Assembly: GCF_028281565.1 (NCBI RefSeq)
Contig: NZ_JANQJQ010000015.1
Location: forward strand, 124,001 to 188,000
Reading direction: 5' to 3'
From: Seonamhaeicola sp.
GTDB lineage: Bacteria; Bacteroidota; Bacteroidia; Flavobacteriales; Flavobacteriaceae
Length of the DNA stretch: 64,000 bases
The translations under genes were made by a program, and so were the position numbers. The notes below the pieces were generated by a model that was given only the letters and a program-made list of their open reading frames with translations, was not told the DNA's origin and ran no database searches. The first letter of the stretch is position 1, and every line of letters begins with the position of its first letter. Shown here piece after piece: positions 43,096 to 52,446 of the stretch.

Positions 43096-44194
43096 AGCGC
43101 AAGAAACTGTACTTGAAATAGATTTAAAAGCGCTTAAACACAACTTTGAGCATTTAAAATCAAAACTAAAAGACACTACCAAATTTTTAGCGGTTGTTAA
43201 AGCCTTTGGTTACGGCAGTGATGCTGTTGAAATTGCCCGTTACCTGCAAGACTTAGGTGCTGACTATTTTGCTGTGGCTTACGCCAACGAAGGCGTGACA
43301 TTGCGGGAAGCAGGTGTAACCGCTCCCATTATAGTGTTGCATCCATTACCTGCCAATTTTAAAACCATTATTGAAAACTGCCTGGAACCCAACTTATATA
43401 ATGCCAAGGTTTTAAATGAATTTATTGAAACCGCTTCAACCGAAAATCAAACGGATTATCCGGTTCATATTAAGTTCAATACTGGTTTAAACCGACTTGG
43501 GTTTTGGGAAAACGATGTGGATTATATTATTTCAAAATTAAAAAGCACGGATAGCATAAAAGTAACTTCTATATTCTCACATTTGGCTGCCAGTGAAGAT
43601 TTAAACGAAAAAAACTTCACACAAAACCAAATTGAAACGTTTAAAAGCATTGCAGAAAACTTTATAAAGGCTATTGGCTATCAGCCTATGCAACATACCT
43701 GTAATACATCGGGTATTTTAAATTACCCCGAAGCCCATTTGGATATGGTTAGAAGCGGTATCGGGCTGTACGGCTTTGGTAATTCTGAAATTGAAAATCA
43801 GAACCTAAGACCCATAGCAAGTTTAAAAACCATTATCTCGCAGATCCACAGGATTGAAAAAGGGGAATCTGTAGGTTATAACAGAGCATTTAAAAGTAAG
43901 GGGGGTCTAAAAACAGCCACCTTACCCATTGGACACGCCGACGGCATTGGAAGACAATATGGTAACGGCAAAGGTTTTGTAATGATCAACGGAAGTCAAG
44001 CCCCAATCATTGGCAATGTGTGTATGGATATGATCATGGTCAATGTTACCGATATCGACTGTAAAGAAGGGGATGAAGTTATTATCTTTGATGCGCATAC
44101 TACGGCAGAACATTTAGCCGAAACCACGGGCACCATTTCTTATGAGTTGATTACAGGAATATCGCAAAGAGTTAAACGTATCTTTTTACGATAG
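43088..44194 (+). CDS. alr: Alanine racemase
   Basis: PLP-dependent enzyme that interconverts L- and D-alanine for peptidoglycan. I chose the ATG at 43088 ([19 protein letters not shown]) because the family core starts here; a start at 43049 adds 13 non-family residues. The PLP Lys is Lys38 in [10 protein letters not shown] and the second catalytic residue is Tyr264 in SVGYNRAF. The VVKAFGYG motif has Phe where AlrA enzymes usually have Asp-Ala; the variant is normal in the phylum as far as I recall. At 368 residues it is complete. Confidence 0.93.
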   Translation: MPKAQETVLEIDLKALKHNFEHLKSKLKDTTKFLAVVKAFGYGSDAVEIARYLQDLGADYFAVAYANEGVTLREAGVTAPIIVLHPLPANFKTIIENCLEPNLYNAKVLNEFIETASTENQTDYPVHIKFNTGLNRLGFWENDVDYIISKLKSTDSIKVTSIFSHLAASEDLNEKNFTQNQIETFKSIAENFIKAIGYQPMQHTCNTSGILNYPEAHLDMVRSGIGLYGFGNSEIENQNLRPIASLKTIISQIHRIEKGESVGYNRAFKSKGGLKTATLPIGHADGIGRQYGNGKGFVMINGSQAPIIGNVCMDMIMVNVTDIDCKEGDEVIIFDAHTTAEHLAETTGTISYELITGISQRVKRIFLR

Positions 44195-44242
44195 TGTGAC
44201 TTTTTCTTATTTTAGTGTCTCACTAACTATAAAATTAAAATT

Positions 44243-44644
44243 ATGCTTAAAGAGTTTAAAGAGTTTGCAATGAAGGGCAACCTGGTAGACATTGCAGTTG
44301 GTTTCGTTATGGGTGCTGCTTTTAAACAAGTAGTAACATCATTTACCGGAGGTATTGTATCTCCGTTAATCGGATTAATCTTCAAAGCCGATTTCAAAGA
44401 TGTAAAATGGGTCATCAAAGAAGGAGTAGCTAATGCCGAAGGTGCCGTTGAAGGTGAAGTAGCCGTACTTATTGGTGAATTTGCAACTAATGTAATCGAT
44501 TTTATTATCGTTGCGTTCGTCATGTTTATGATTGTAAAAGGTATCAACAAAATGAAGAAGAAAGAAGAACTGGCTCCGGAAGCTCCGGCAGGACCCAGCC
44601 AGGAAGAATTACTTGCTGAAATTAGGGACCTATTAAAGAAATAA
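44243..44644 (+). CDS. mscL: Large-conductance mechanosensitive channel
   Basis: Inner-membrane pentameric pore that opens on osmotic downshock. At 133 residues it has the MscL start MLKEFKEFAMKGNLVDIAVGFVMG, the first membrane helix with GAAFKQVVTSF, and the second helix VIDFIIVAFVMFMIVKGIN. A cytoplasmic bundle ends the protein (EELLAEIRDLLKK). A strong terminator follows directly. Confidence 0.95.
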   Translation: MLKEFKEFAMKGNLVDIAVGFVMGAAFKQVVTSFTGGIVSPLIGLIFKADFKDVKWVIKEGVANAEGAVEGEVAVLIGEFATNVIDFIIVAFVMFMIVKGINKMKKKEELAPEAPAGPSQEELLAEIRDLLKK

Positions 44645-44682
44645 CTATTTGTTAAATAAATAACAACCTGTTATTTGTTGTT

Positions 44683-44720
44683 AAAAAGACCTCATTTTCA
44701 AAAATTTGAGGTCTTTTTTT
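44683..44720 (+). terminator. Rho-independent terminator after mscL
   Basis: AAAAAGACCTCA (44683-44694) pairs perfectly with TGAGGTCTTTTT (44707-44718) and ends in a run of T. It lies about 40 bases after the mscL stop and before asd. Confidence 0.9.
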
Positions 44721-44787
44721 TGGTTTAAACATCTAATTAATGCCTAATTTTGTGCGCTCAAAGTTTAATTGTAAAACAAAAAAACAA

Positions 44788-45777
44788 ATGAAAGTAGCTG
44801 TAGTTGGTGCCACTGGAATGGTTGGCGAAGTGATGCTAAGAGTTCTTGCAGAACGTAATTTTCCGATAACTGAATTAATCCCTGTAGCGTCTGAGCGCTC
44901 TGTTGGAAAAACTATTACCTATAAAGGAAATGATTATACCGTTGTTGGTTTGGAAACAGCTGTTTCTATGAAACCGGACATTGCTTTGTTCTCTGCAGGT
45001 GGCGGCACCTCATTGGAATGGGCTCCCAAATTTGCCGAAGCCGGTACTACTGTTGTAGACAATTCTTCTGCCTGGAGAATGGACCCGACTAAAAAATTAG
45101 TGGTTCCTGAGATTAATGCCGATGTTTTAACAAAAAAAGATAAAATTATTGCCAACCCAAACTGTTCAACCATTCAATTGGTAATGGCTTTAAATCCGCT
45201 TCATAAAAAATATAACATGAAACGTGTGGTGGTATCTACTTACCAATCGGTTTCCGGTACCGGTGTTAAAGCCGTACAACAATTAGAAAACGAGATTGCC
45301 GGTGTTGAAGGGGAGATGGCTTATCCGTATCCCATTGGTAGAAACGCCTTGCCACATTGCGATGTGTTTTTAGAAAATGGCTATACTAAAGAGGAAATGA
45401 AATTAGCCAGAGAGCCACAAAAAATTATGGATGACAGGACGTTCTCTGTGTCTGCTACGGCTGTAAGAATTCCTACTGCCGGTGGCCATTCAGAATCCGT
45501 AAATGTTGAGTTTGAAAATGATTTTGATTTATCTGATGTTCGTCAATTACTAAGTGAAACGCCTGGAGTTGTAGTTCAGGATAACACCGATACCAACACC
45601 TACCCTATGCCAATTTACGCGCATGAAAAAGACGAGGTTTTTGTTGGTAGGATAAGAAGAGACGAAACACAACCAAACACATTAAATATGTGGATTGTGG
45701 CCGACAACCTTCGTAAAGGTGCGGCTACTAACACCATTCAAATTGCGGAATACTTAGTTGAAAATAATTTAGTGTAA
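44788..45777 (+). CDS. asd: Aspartate-semialdehyde dehydrogenase
   Basis: Reduces aspartyl phosphate to the semialdehyde, feeding lysine, threonine, methionine and diaminopimelate synthesis. The ATG at 44788 is preferred because the Rossmann motif VAVVGATGMVG starts at residue 3; a start at 44740 adds an unrelated 16-residue leader. The catalytic Cys126 lies in IANPNCSTIQ. At 329 residues it is complete. A bidirectional terminator follows. Confidence 0.95.
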   Translation: MKVAVVGATGMVGEVMLRVLAERNFPITELIPVASERSVGKTITYKGNDYTVVGLETAVSMKPDIALFSAGGGTSLEWAPKFAEAGTTVVDNSSAWRMDPTKKLVVPEINADVLTKKDKIIANPNCSTIQLVMALNPLHKKYNMKRVVVSTYQSVSGTGVKAVQQLENEIAGVEGEMAYPYPIGRNALPHCDVFLENGYTKEEMKLAREPQKIMDDRTFSVSATAVRIPTAGGHSESVNVEFENDFDLSDVRQLLSETPGVVVQDNTDTNTYPMPIYAHEKDEVFVGRIRRDETQPNTLNMWIVADNLRKGAATNTIQIAEYLVENNLV

Positions 45778-45800
45778 AATTGTTCGAATACTATATGTTT

Positions 45801-45835
45801 AAAAGCTTCAATGTAGTTCTTACCTTGAAGCTTTT
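45801..45835. terminator. Bidirectional terminator after asd
   Basis: AAAAGCTTCAA (45801-45811) pairs perfectly with TTGAAGCTTTT (45825-45835). It serves asd on the plus strand. The stop codon of the oppositely directed HTTM-like gene lies inside its loop at 45820-45822, so the minus-strand transcript is also covered. Confidence 0.85.
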
Positions 45836-46932
45836 TTAGTTTTAAAAATCAATGCATTCAAAATATTGGTTGAGAACGGTAAAAAAAACAGAATGAGTAT
45901 CCATACAGATACTGTATTTATAGTAAACAGGTATTTCCAGTTAAAATCAAACAAGTACCTAATTATAACGTCAAAAAAGAAAAGGAATAAATAAAATCCC
46001 GGTGAATAAAGAAGAATATCCTTTATAGCATTAAAGTTCAATACTTCCGTGTCATTTTTAGTATATGCTATCATCGTTTTTTCTTCATTCAAGCCTTCTT
46101 TAAAAATTATCTGACCGTCAAAATTTAAAAACTTAATTACTTTTCGAAACCGTACCAGACTTCCGGTTTTATAGCTTACCACTAAATCTTCTTTAGGCCA
46201 GTTTAAAAATCCTATTAAAATAATGGCTAAAGATTCTAAAAAATGCCCAAACCTAATGGTCGTAATTGTAAATAATAGGGTATGGAATACAATAATAAAC
46301 CAAACGGCAAATGTTCTATAGCGTTTGAATAATAGCAATATCGCTATTAATAGTTCGGTTCCAATCGCCATCACAGATAAAAACTTAGCGAACACTTTAT
46401 CCGGAAAAAAGGGTGACATAACAGTATAAAACACATTACCTCTGGCATTGAGCAACCAATTATGCATAAAAGCACCGGACCACCAATCCGGATCTAATAT
46501 TTTATTCAAAGATGCTCCAAAATAAATAACGGCTAACTGTAGAATAAGGAAATAAGGGGGTTGTGTTCTGTGTGTTAATCCGGCAAGGAAAAGCGCACAA
46601 CCACAAACAAAAACATGATTATAATAGTTTGGAATAGACGCAACCTGGCTTAAAATGACGATACATCCTAATACAAAACTTGCTGTTCGCACCCAATAAT
46701 TAAAGAATAATGCCACTGTTGCCGAGATAAATAATACTCTGACACTAACCTTAAAAACTCCCGGGACTGTATTAAAGACATCCAGCCATGGTATAAAAGG
46801 GATAAACGGGTCAATAAGCTTATCAAAAAAGCCTTGATAAATTAACATCAAGGTCAAAAGCTTACACATTAATAAAATATTGGGCTGCATTGCCGTACCT
46901 TCAAATTTGAAAGGGCGCCTTAAAAATGTCAT
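45820..46932 (-). CDS. HTTM-like multi-span membrane protein
   Basis: A 370-residue membrane protein with about eight or more hydrophobic segments. It has the horizontally transferred transmembrane domain style: ALFFNYWVRTASFVLG, FILQLAVIYFGASLNKILDPDWWSG and SVMAIGTELLIAILLLFK. The KxxDPxWWSG motif near residue 150 is a common feature of HTTM and DoxX-related proteins. HTTM domains occur in vitamin-K-dependent carboxylases, but no carboxylase active-site Lys can be assigned here. It is 3 bases downstream of the 46936-47295 gene and cotranscribed with it. Function unknown. Confidence 0.7.
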   Translation of the reverse strand: MTFLRRPFKFEGTAMQPNILLMCKLLTLMLIYQGFFDKLIDPFIPFIPWLDVFNTVPGVFKVSVRVLFISATVALFFNYWVRTASFVLGCIVILSQVASIPNYYNHVFVCGCALFLAGLTHRTQPPYFLILQLAVIYFGASLNKILDPDWWSGAFMHNWLLNARGNVFYTVMSPFFPDKVFAKFLSVMAIGTELLIAILLLFKRYRTFAVWFIIVFHTLLFTITTIRFGHFLESLAIILIGFLNWPKEDLVVSYKTGSLVRFRKVIKFLNFDGQIIFKEGLNEEKTMIAYTKNDTEVLNFNAIKDILLYSPGFYLFLFFFDVIIRYLFDFNWKYLFTINTVSVWILILFFLPFSTNILNALIFKTKKASR

Positions 46933-46935
46933 CTA

Positions 46936-47295
46936 TTATTCAGTTTTTTTACCAACGTGTTGATATTGCCATACGTCTTCAGGATGTCCATTTATAGAGT
47001 ATACCACCTTAACGTCTACATCATCATGCCTGCCATAAGTAGATTCATAACGTTCGATCAACAAAAAAACATTATAAATAGAGCGCTGTTCCCATCCTTT
47101 CATCTTATAATTATATCTTTCCTCTAACTGCTTAGAGTCATAAAATGTGTTATTAATCGTGGCTGTAGCTTCAAAACTATTGTGTATATCATAAGGGGCC
47201 CAGCAAAAAAAGCGTACAGGTGTAAAACGGGCATAAGAAATAAGTCCGACTTGGGTTATGATAAATAAGAGGCTTAATAAAAAACGAAGTTTCAT
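46936..47295 (-). CDS. Small membrane-anchored protein paired with the HTTM-like gene
   Basis: Start chosen at the Met whose codon ends at 47295 (MKLRFLLSLLFIITQVGLISYAR), giving 119 residues with a clear N-terminal membrane anchor. An upstream start at 47343 adds 16 residues before it. The exported part is soluble with an RFFCWAPYD motif and SIYNVFLLIERYE. Not recognised as a family. Gap to the downstream gene is 3 bases, so the pair is likely one operon. Confidence 0.7.
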   Translation of the reverse strand: MKLRFLLSLLFIITQVGLISYARFTPVRFFCWAPYDIHNSFEATATINNTFYDSKQLEERYNYKMKGWEQRSIYNVFLLIERYESTYGRHDDVDVKVVYSINGHPEDVWQYQHVGKKTE

Positions 47296-47450
47296 TTTAT
47301 TTTTAAAAAAGTGTAATAATAAAACTTCTGAGAGAAAATACATAAAAAAATGGATGAATGGTCTAAGAAATAGAACAACTTCATAATTGAAGAAGCTATA
47401 TCAGTTTAAACTAAATGCTTTATTTTTGATAAAATAAAAACATCAATCAA

Positions 47451-49607
47451 ATGCAAAAAGTAATAATTATTGTATTATGCCTCTCCGTATTTATGGCATG
47501 CAAAAAAGAACCCTCAAAAAAAAATGTTATTGTTGTGAACTATCCTGAAACCAAAACTGTAGACACTATAGATACTTATTTTGGTGTTAATGTAAAAGAC
47601 CCTTACCGCTGGCTTGAAGATGACATGAGTGACGAAACGGCTGGCTGGGTAAAATCTCAAAATAAAACTACTTACGGTTATCTGGATAACATTCCATTTA
47701 GAGAAGCATTAAAAGAACGCCTTTCTACCTTATGGAATTATGAAAAAATAGGGGCGCCCTATAAAGAAGGGAACTATACCTATTATTCTAAAAATGACGG
47801 CTTACAGAATCAAAGTGTCATTTACAGAACAGATAAAACTGGTAAAGAAGAAGTATTTTTAGACCCTAATACGTTCTCTGAGGACGGCACTATCTCATTA
47901 GGCGGTGCCAGTTTTTCAAAAGATGGAAGTATTCTGGCTTACTCCATTTCGGAAGGTGGTAGTGATTGGCGAAAGATTATTGTAATGAATGCCGAAACCA
48001 AAGAAATTATTGAGGACACGCTTATTGACGTAAAATTCAGTCAAATTTCCTGGTATAAAAACGAAGGCTTCTATTATTCCAGCTACGATAAACCTAAAGG
48101 CAGTGAACTTTCTGCAAAAACAGATCAGCACAAAGTGTACTATCACAAATTAGGCACACCACAAAAAGAGGATGCTTTAATTTTTGGCGGCACTCCCGAA
48201 GAAAAACACCGTTACATTTACGCTACAGTCACTGAAGATAATAAGTATTTAGTCATTACGCCACGTATTTCTACAACCGGTAATAAACTTTTTATAAAAG
48301 ATCTATCTGCTGAAAACAGTCCGTTAATTACGGTTTTAGATCATACGGACAGCAATACGTTTGTAATAGATAATGACGGAAGCACTTTGTATTTGGTAAC
48401 TAATTTAAATGCGCCCAATAAAAGGCTTGTAAAAGTAGATGTTTCCAATCCTACTTCCGAAAACTGGGTTGATGTGATTCCCGAAACCGAAAATGTGCTG
48501 TTAGTTTCAACATCAGGAAACTATTTTATTGCAGAATACATGGTTGATGCCATTTCTAAAGTAATCCAGTATGACTATAATGGAAATTTAATCAGGGACA
48601 TAAAACTTCCGGGGGTTGGAAATGCCGGAGGTTTTGGTAGCAAGAAAGAAGAAACCATCGATTATTTCAGCTTTACCAATTACAATACACCCACAAGTAT
48701 CTATACACTTGATTTAGAAACCGGTGAAACCAAGTTACACTGGAAACCATCCATAGAATTCAATAGCGACGACTTTGAAAGTCACCAGGTATTCTATACT
48801 TCAAAAGATGGCACCAAAGTACCTATGATTATTACTCATAAAAAAGGGCTGGAACTAAATGGTAAAAACCCGACCATTCTTTACGGTTATGGTGGTTTTA
48901 ATATTAGTTTAAATCCAAACTTTAGTATTGCTATGGCTGTATGGATGGAACAAGGTGGTATTTACGCCGTTCCTAATTTACGTGGAGGAGGTGAATACGG
49001 TAGAAAATGGCACGATGCCGGAATTAAAACTAATAAGCAAAACGTGTTTGATGACTTTATTTCGGCCGGGGAATATTTAATTGAAAACAAATATACTTCT
49101 TCAGAATATTTAGCCATCCGCGGTGGTTCCAATGGTGGGCTTTTAGTAGGTGCTACAATGACTCAGCGTCCGGATTTAGCTAAAGTAGCCTTGCCTGCTG
49201 TAGGTGTTTTAGACATGTTGCGTTATCACACGTTTACTGCCGGAGCCGGTTGGGCTTATGACTACGGTACAGCAGAAGATAATAAGGAAATGTTTGATTA
49301 CCTTAAAGGGTATTCACCTGTACACAATATAAAAGAAGGCGTAGAATATCCGGCAACTTTAGTTACTACCGGCGATCATGACGACCGTGTGGTACCTGCT
49401 CATAGTTTTAAATTTGCTGCCGAATTACAAAGTAAACAATCCGGTAATAACCCTACGTTAATTAGAATTGAAACTGATGCCGGTCATGGTGCCGGAACAC
49501 CTGTGAGTAAAACCATAGAGCAGTATGCTGACATTTTTGGGTTTACACTTTACAACATGGGGTATGAGGTTTTGCCAAGTAAAACAAAAGAGGCATTAAA
49601 GGGATAA
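47451..49607 (+). CDS. Prolyl oligopeptidase family S9A lipoprotein
   Basis: A 718-residue serine peptidase that cuts short peptides after proline. A lipoprotein signal ends SVFMAC (Cys17). The N-terminal part is the seven-bladed propeller (about 70-430), which starts with DPYRWLEDD. The catalytic alpha/beta-hydrolase domain has Ser560 (GGSNGG), Asp645 (HDDRVV) and His679 (AGHGAG). Length and motifs are complete. Export to the periplasm or outer membrane is implied by the signal. Confidence 0.93.
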   Translation: MQKVIIIVLCLSVFMACKKEPSKKNVIVVNYPETKTVDTIDTYFGVNVKDPYRWLEDDMSDETAGWVKSQNKTTYGYLDNIPFREALKERLSTLWNYEKIGAPYKEGNYTYYSKNDGLQNQSVIYRTDKTGKEEVFLDPNTFSEDGTISLGGASFSKDGSILAYSISEGGSDWRKIIVMNAETKEIIEDTLIDVKFSQISWYKNEGFYYSSYDKPKGSELSAKTDQHKVYYHKLGTPQKEDALIFGGTPEEKHRYIYATVTEDNKYLVITPRISTTGNKLFIKDLSAENSPLITVLDHTDSNTFVIDNDGSTLYLVTNLNAPNKRLVKVDVSNPTSENWVDVIPETENVLLVSTSGNYFIAEYMVDAISKVIQYDYNGNLIRDIKLPGVGNAGGFGSKKEETIDYFSFTNYNTPTSIYTLDLETGETKLHWKPSIEFNSDDFESHQVFYTSKDGTKVPMIITHKKGLELNGKNPTILYGYGGFNISLNPNFSIAMAVWMEQGGIYAVPNLRGGGEYGRKWHDAGIKTNKQNVFDDFISAGEYLIENKYTSSEYLAIRGGSNGGLLVGATMTQRPDLAKVALPAVGVLDMLRYHTFTAGAGWAYDYGTAEDNKEMFDYLKGYSPVHNIKEGVEYPATLVTTGDHDDRVVPAHSFKFAAELQSKQSGNNPTLIRIETDAGHGAGTPVSKTIEQYADIFGFTLYNMGYEVLPSKTKEALKG

Positions 49608-49630
49608 ACTCCCGTAAGCGTATTTTATAA

Positions 49631-49759
49631 AAGCTCTCTAAAAAGTAAATGGAAATGTCAAATTGAGCTTGTCGAAATATATTAAATGATGGATAATCCG
49701 GATCGTTTTCGACAGGCTCAAACTGACAACATAATTCGGGTTGACTTTTTAGATAGCTT
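49631..49759. terminator. Terminator hairpin with a palindromic repeat inside its loop (second case)
   Basis: AAGCTCTCTAAAAAGT (49631-49646) pairs with ACTTTTTAGATAGCTT (49744-49759), with one mismatch, and is followed by CTTTTTT. This is a standard terminator stem after the prolyl oligopeptidase gene. The loop of almost 100 bases holds a TGTCA/TGACA palindrome, as at 3468-3617. Confidence 0.6.
49656..49728. repeat. Imperfect palindrome with TGTCA/TGACA ends
   Basis: TGTCAAATTGAGCTTGTCGA on the left is complementary, apart from few mismatches, to TCGACAGGCTCAAACTGACA on the right, with about 29 bases between arms. It is fully contained within the terminator loop at 49631-49759. Confidence 0.65.
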
Positions 49760-49793
49760 CTTTTTTATACTATTTTTGCTGCTTTAAAAGTAC

Positions 49794-50708
49794 ATGCTCG
49801 AAGTAAAAAACATATTGTTTAGCTATAACAAAGCACCTGTTTTAAAGAACATAAGCTTTTCTGTCAATACAGGAGATCATTTATCGATCATTGGTGAAAG
49901 TGGTTCGGGAAAAAGTACGTTATTAAAGCTGCTGTATGGGGAATTTGATTTAAACGAAGGCGCTATTTTTTGGAACGGTACTCAAATTCTTGGTCCCGCC
50001 TATAATTTAGTTGTCGGTTATGACTTCATGAAATACGTAGCCCAGGAATTTGATTTGATGCCTTATACCACCGTTGCCGAAAACATTGGTAATTTCCTCT
50101 CTAATTTTTATCCCGAAGAAAAACAAGCGCGTATTAATGAGCTATTGGAAGTTGTAGAACTCACACATTTAGCAAAAACCAAAGTTAAGCTATTAAGTGG
50201 CGGACAGAAGCAACGCGTCGCCTTAGCCAGGGCCATAGCAAAACAACCTGAAATTATTCTATTGGATGAGCCGTTTAGCCATATTGATAATTTTAAAAAG
50301 CAATCTTTAAGACGCAGCCTTTTCAAATACCTGAAAGAGAAGCATATCACCTGTATTGTAGCCACCCATGATAAAGATGATGCTATATCGTATGCAGATA
50401 ACATGATCGTACTTCACGACAATGAAATTATTGCTAATAATACACCACAGCAATTATTTGATAATCCGAAAACACCGCTCATAGCGTCTTTTTTTGGTGA
50501 ATTTAACACTATTGAACCTTATGGTATTGTTTATGCCCATCAAATTAAAGTTGTAGAAAAGTCAAACTTAAAAGCTACCGTCAAACGCGCTTACTACAAA
50601 GGGCATTATTATTTAATTGAAGCTGATTTAAAAGGTGAAACTGTATTTTTTGAGCATGACTCTGAGTTAGAAGAGGAGGTGCAAGTTTCTTTGTCTGTCA
50701 CAAAATAA
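49794..50708 (+). CDS. ABC transporter ATP-binding protein
   Basis: A 304-residue ATPase subunit. Walker A is GESGSGKST (34-42), the signature LSGGQ spans 135-139, Walker B and the following Glu are in LLDEP (157-161), and ATHDKDD supplies the switch His. The C-terminal 70 residues form an extra beta region similar to regulatory TOBE-like extensions. No permease or binding-protein gene lies next to it, so the transported substrate is unknown. Confidence 0.9.
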   Translation: MLEVKNILFSYNKAPVLKNISFSVNTGDHLSIIGESGSGKSTLLKLLYGEFDLNEGAIFWNGTQILGPAYNLVVGYDFMKYVAQEFDLMPYTTVAENIGNFLSNFYPEEKQARINELLEVVELTHLAKTKVKLLSGGQKQRVALARAIAKQPEIILLDEPFSHIDNFKKQSLRRSLFKYLKEKHITCIVATHDKDDAISYADNMIVLHDNEIIANNTPQQLFDNPKTPLIASFFGEFNTIEPYGIVYAHQIKVVEKSNLKATVKRAYYKGHYYLIEADLKGETVFFEHDSELEEEVQVSLSVTK

Positions 50709-50709
50709 T

Positions 50710-51159
50710 TTATGCAATCTTCTGAATTACAAATGCCTGATTCCTAAAATTAATGGTGTCTCCCATAGTCTTACCAAGTAACAATTGCCCAATGGGTGTG
50801 CCCGGTGAAATAGCATAAAACGTTTCGTTTTCAACCTTCAGTTCTCCAGCACTAATGGCCATGAAATAATTCAATTCAGACGTATAAACTACACTCCCTA
50901 AACTCACAATATCTGGTGTTTTAGCAACATTTATTTTAGCAAGTATTGCTTTTAGTCTTTGAGTTTCGGCCAATTGGTGCCCTGCTTTTTCCCGTTCCAG
51001 GTGTAACATGGCTCTGCCTGTTTCGTGTTTATCCCCGGCTGTACTTTTAGTTTCGGTAGTCAATGCTTCCTGTATTCCATTAAGAGTATTTTGAACAGTT
51101 TGTAACCTGTTTTCAATAAACAAAATACACTGATTATATAATTCTTTTTTAATGTTCAT
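50710..51159 (-). CDS. GreA/GreB-like protein
   Basis: A 149-residue protein with the layout of Gre transcript-cleavage factors: an N-terminal helical coiled-coil part (about 1-75) and a C-terminal FKBP-like domain (YAISPGTPIGQLLLGKTMGDTINF). The coiled coil does not show the DxxE tip of true GreA in a clear way, so the protein may bind RNA polymerase without stimulating cleavage. Databases sometimes mislabel this group as 3-oxoacyl-ACP synthase. It is 12 bases from the DAO-family gene upstream on the same strand. Confidence 0.75.
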   Translation of the reverse strand: MNIKKELYNQCILFIENRLQTVQNTLNGIQEALTTETKSTAGDKHETGRAMLHLEREKAGHQLAETQRLKAILAKINVAKTPDIVSLGSVVYTSELNYFMAISAGELKVENETFYAISPGTPIGQLLLGKTMGDTINFRNQAFVIQKIA

Positions 51160-51171
51160 GGAATGACAAAA

Positions 51172-52281
51172 CTAAACTAAATCTGCCAACTGCTTTCCTA
51201 TTAAGCTACCTATGGCAATACCCATGCCACCAAGTCGGACACCACAATATACATTGCTACTTAACTGTTTTACAATGGCCTCTTTTTTGTTACCTATTCC
51301 CATAATGCCGCTCCAACTGCAGTCAATTTCAAAAGCTGTATCAGGTAAAATAATGGTTTTTAAAATAGCCTGTAACTTGTTTTGAATTAATGATGTTTGG
51401 CCAAATTCCGAAGTGGTTTCTCCTTTAAAGTCAAGGTTTCTGCCACCGCCTAATAATATTCTGTCATCAATATTTCTGAAATAATAGTAGCCCTTATCTA
51501 AATGAAACGTGCCATTAATATGCAGATCCTTTATTGGTTTTGTTATAATTACCTGGGCTCTGGCCGGTTCTACTTTTTCATTAATTAACTGTGACGCAAA
51601 CCCATTGGTAGCCACAAGTAATTTGGATGACGAAAACTCGAATTGATCGGTCTTTATTTTTACCGAATTATTATCCTCTGAAAACCCTTCAACTGAAACA
51701 CTGTTGAGTATTTTCACCCCTTTATTTAATGCCAAATGTGTTAGCGAATCCATCATGTTTCCGGTATCTATTTGCCCTTCAAAAGGATTGTAAACATATT
51801 GCTCCCGGATATTCTTGAATTTAAAAGTGTTACTTTTTAAAGTAAAAACATCTACATTAAAAATAGGCTTTAACAGCTTATTTATGTGTTCCTTTTGAGA
51901 AATACATTGGTCAAATAAATCATCCTCTTTAAAAAATAATTCATAGCCTCCATGTTGCTGAAAGCCAATATTAGAATCTCCTAAAATACTTCTCAAAAGT
52001 TGTAGGCCATCAACGCGTTTCTTTACAAGGTTTACAACGTATTCTTCGGAATGGGTTTGTAAGTCATCAAGTATTTCGCTTAAGCTTCCAAAACAAGCGA
52101 ATCCCGCATTTTTTGTACTGGCCCCTTGTGGCAATGTGCCTTTTTCCAATATTAAAATAGTGGCTTGAGGGTACTTTTCTTTTAGCTGTAAGGCACAGGT
52201 AAGCCCCACGATACCACTACCAACTATGGTAAAGTCCACATTAGTAAGCCAGTTTTTTATTTCCCAGTACGACAGGTTCAT
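51172..52281 (-). CDS. FAD-dependent oxidoreductase, DAO family
   Basis: A flavin oxidoreductase of the D-amino-acid oxidase/glycine oxidase superfamily. I chose the Met whose codon ends at 52281 (MNLSYWEIKNWLTNVDFTIVGSG); a start at 52359 adds 26 unrelated residues. FTIVGSGIVGLTCALQL is the Rossmann FAD motif. GASTKNAGFACFGS is typical of DAO enzymes, and GVRLGGMGIAIG closes the FAD site. Substrate unknown; an amino acid or sarcosine-like amine is expected. Confidence 0.87.
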   Translation of the reverse strand: MNLSYWEIKNWLTNVDFTIVGSGIVGLTCALQLKEKYPQATILILEKGTLPQGASTKNAGFACFGSLSEILDDLQTHSEEYVVNLVKKRVDGLQLLRSILGDSNIGFQQHGGYELFFKEDDLFDQCISQKEHINKLLKPIFNVDVFTLKSNTFKFKNIREQYVYNPFEGQIDTGNMMDSLTHLALNKGVKILNSVSVEGFSEDNNSVKIKTDQFEFSSSKLLVATNGFASQLINEKVEPARAQVIITKPIKDLHINGTFHLDKGYYYFRNIDDRILLGGGRNLDFKGETTSEFGQTSLIQNKLQAILKTIILPDTAFEIDCSWSGIMGIGNKKEAIVKQLSSNVYCGVRLGGMGIAIGSLIGKQLADLV

Positions 52282-52412
52282 GTTACTAATGTACTGGTTT
52301 TTTGACTTAAAAACCCTTCTTACATCAAACAAAGTTTGATGCCACCTTCCCTTAAACAAGAGAAGGAACTACTAGTTATTTAGTATTAAATATATACGGT
52401 ATTGGTAGTATA

Positions 52413-52441
52413 AAAAAAACTCCGAAATTGCTTTCGGAGTC
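52413..52441 (-). terminator. Rho-independent terminator after accC
   Basis: ACTCCGAAA (52419-52427) pairs perfectly with TTTCGGAGT (52432-52440) around TTGC. On the minus strand it is followed by eight T. It sits directly after the accC stop and ends the fatty-acid operon. Confidence 0.9.
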
Positions 52442-52446
52442 TTGAT

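Noticed and set aside
50710-51159. 3-oxoacyl-ACP synthase label
   Set aside because: The length and domain order fit a GreA-like factor; nothing resembles a ketosynthase.
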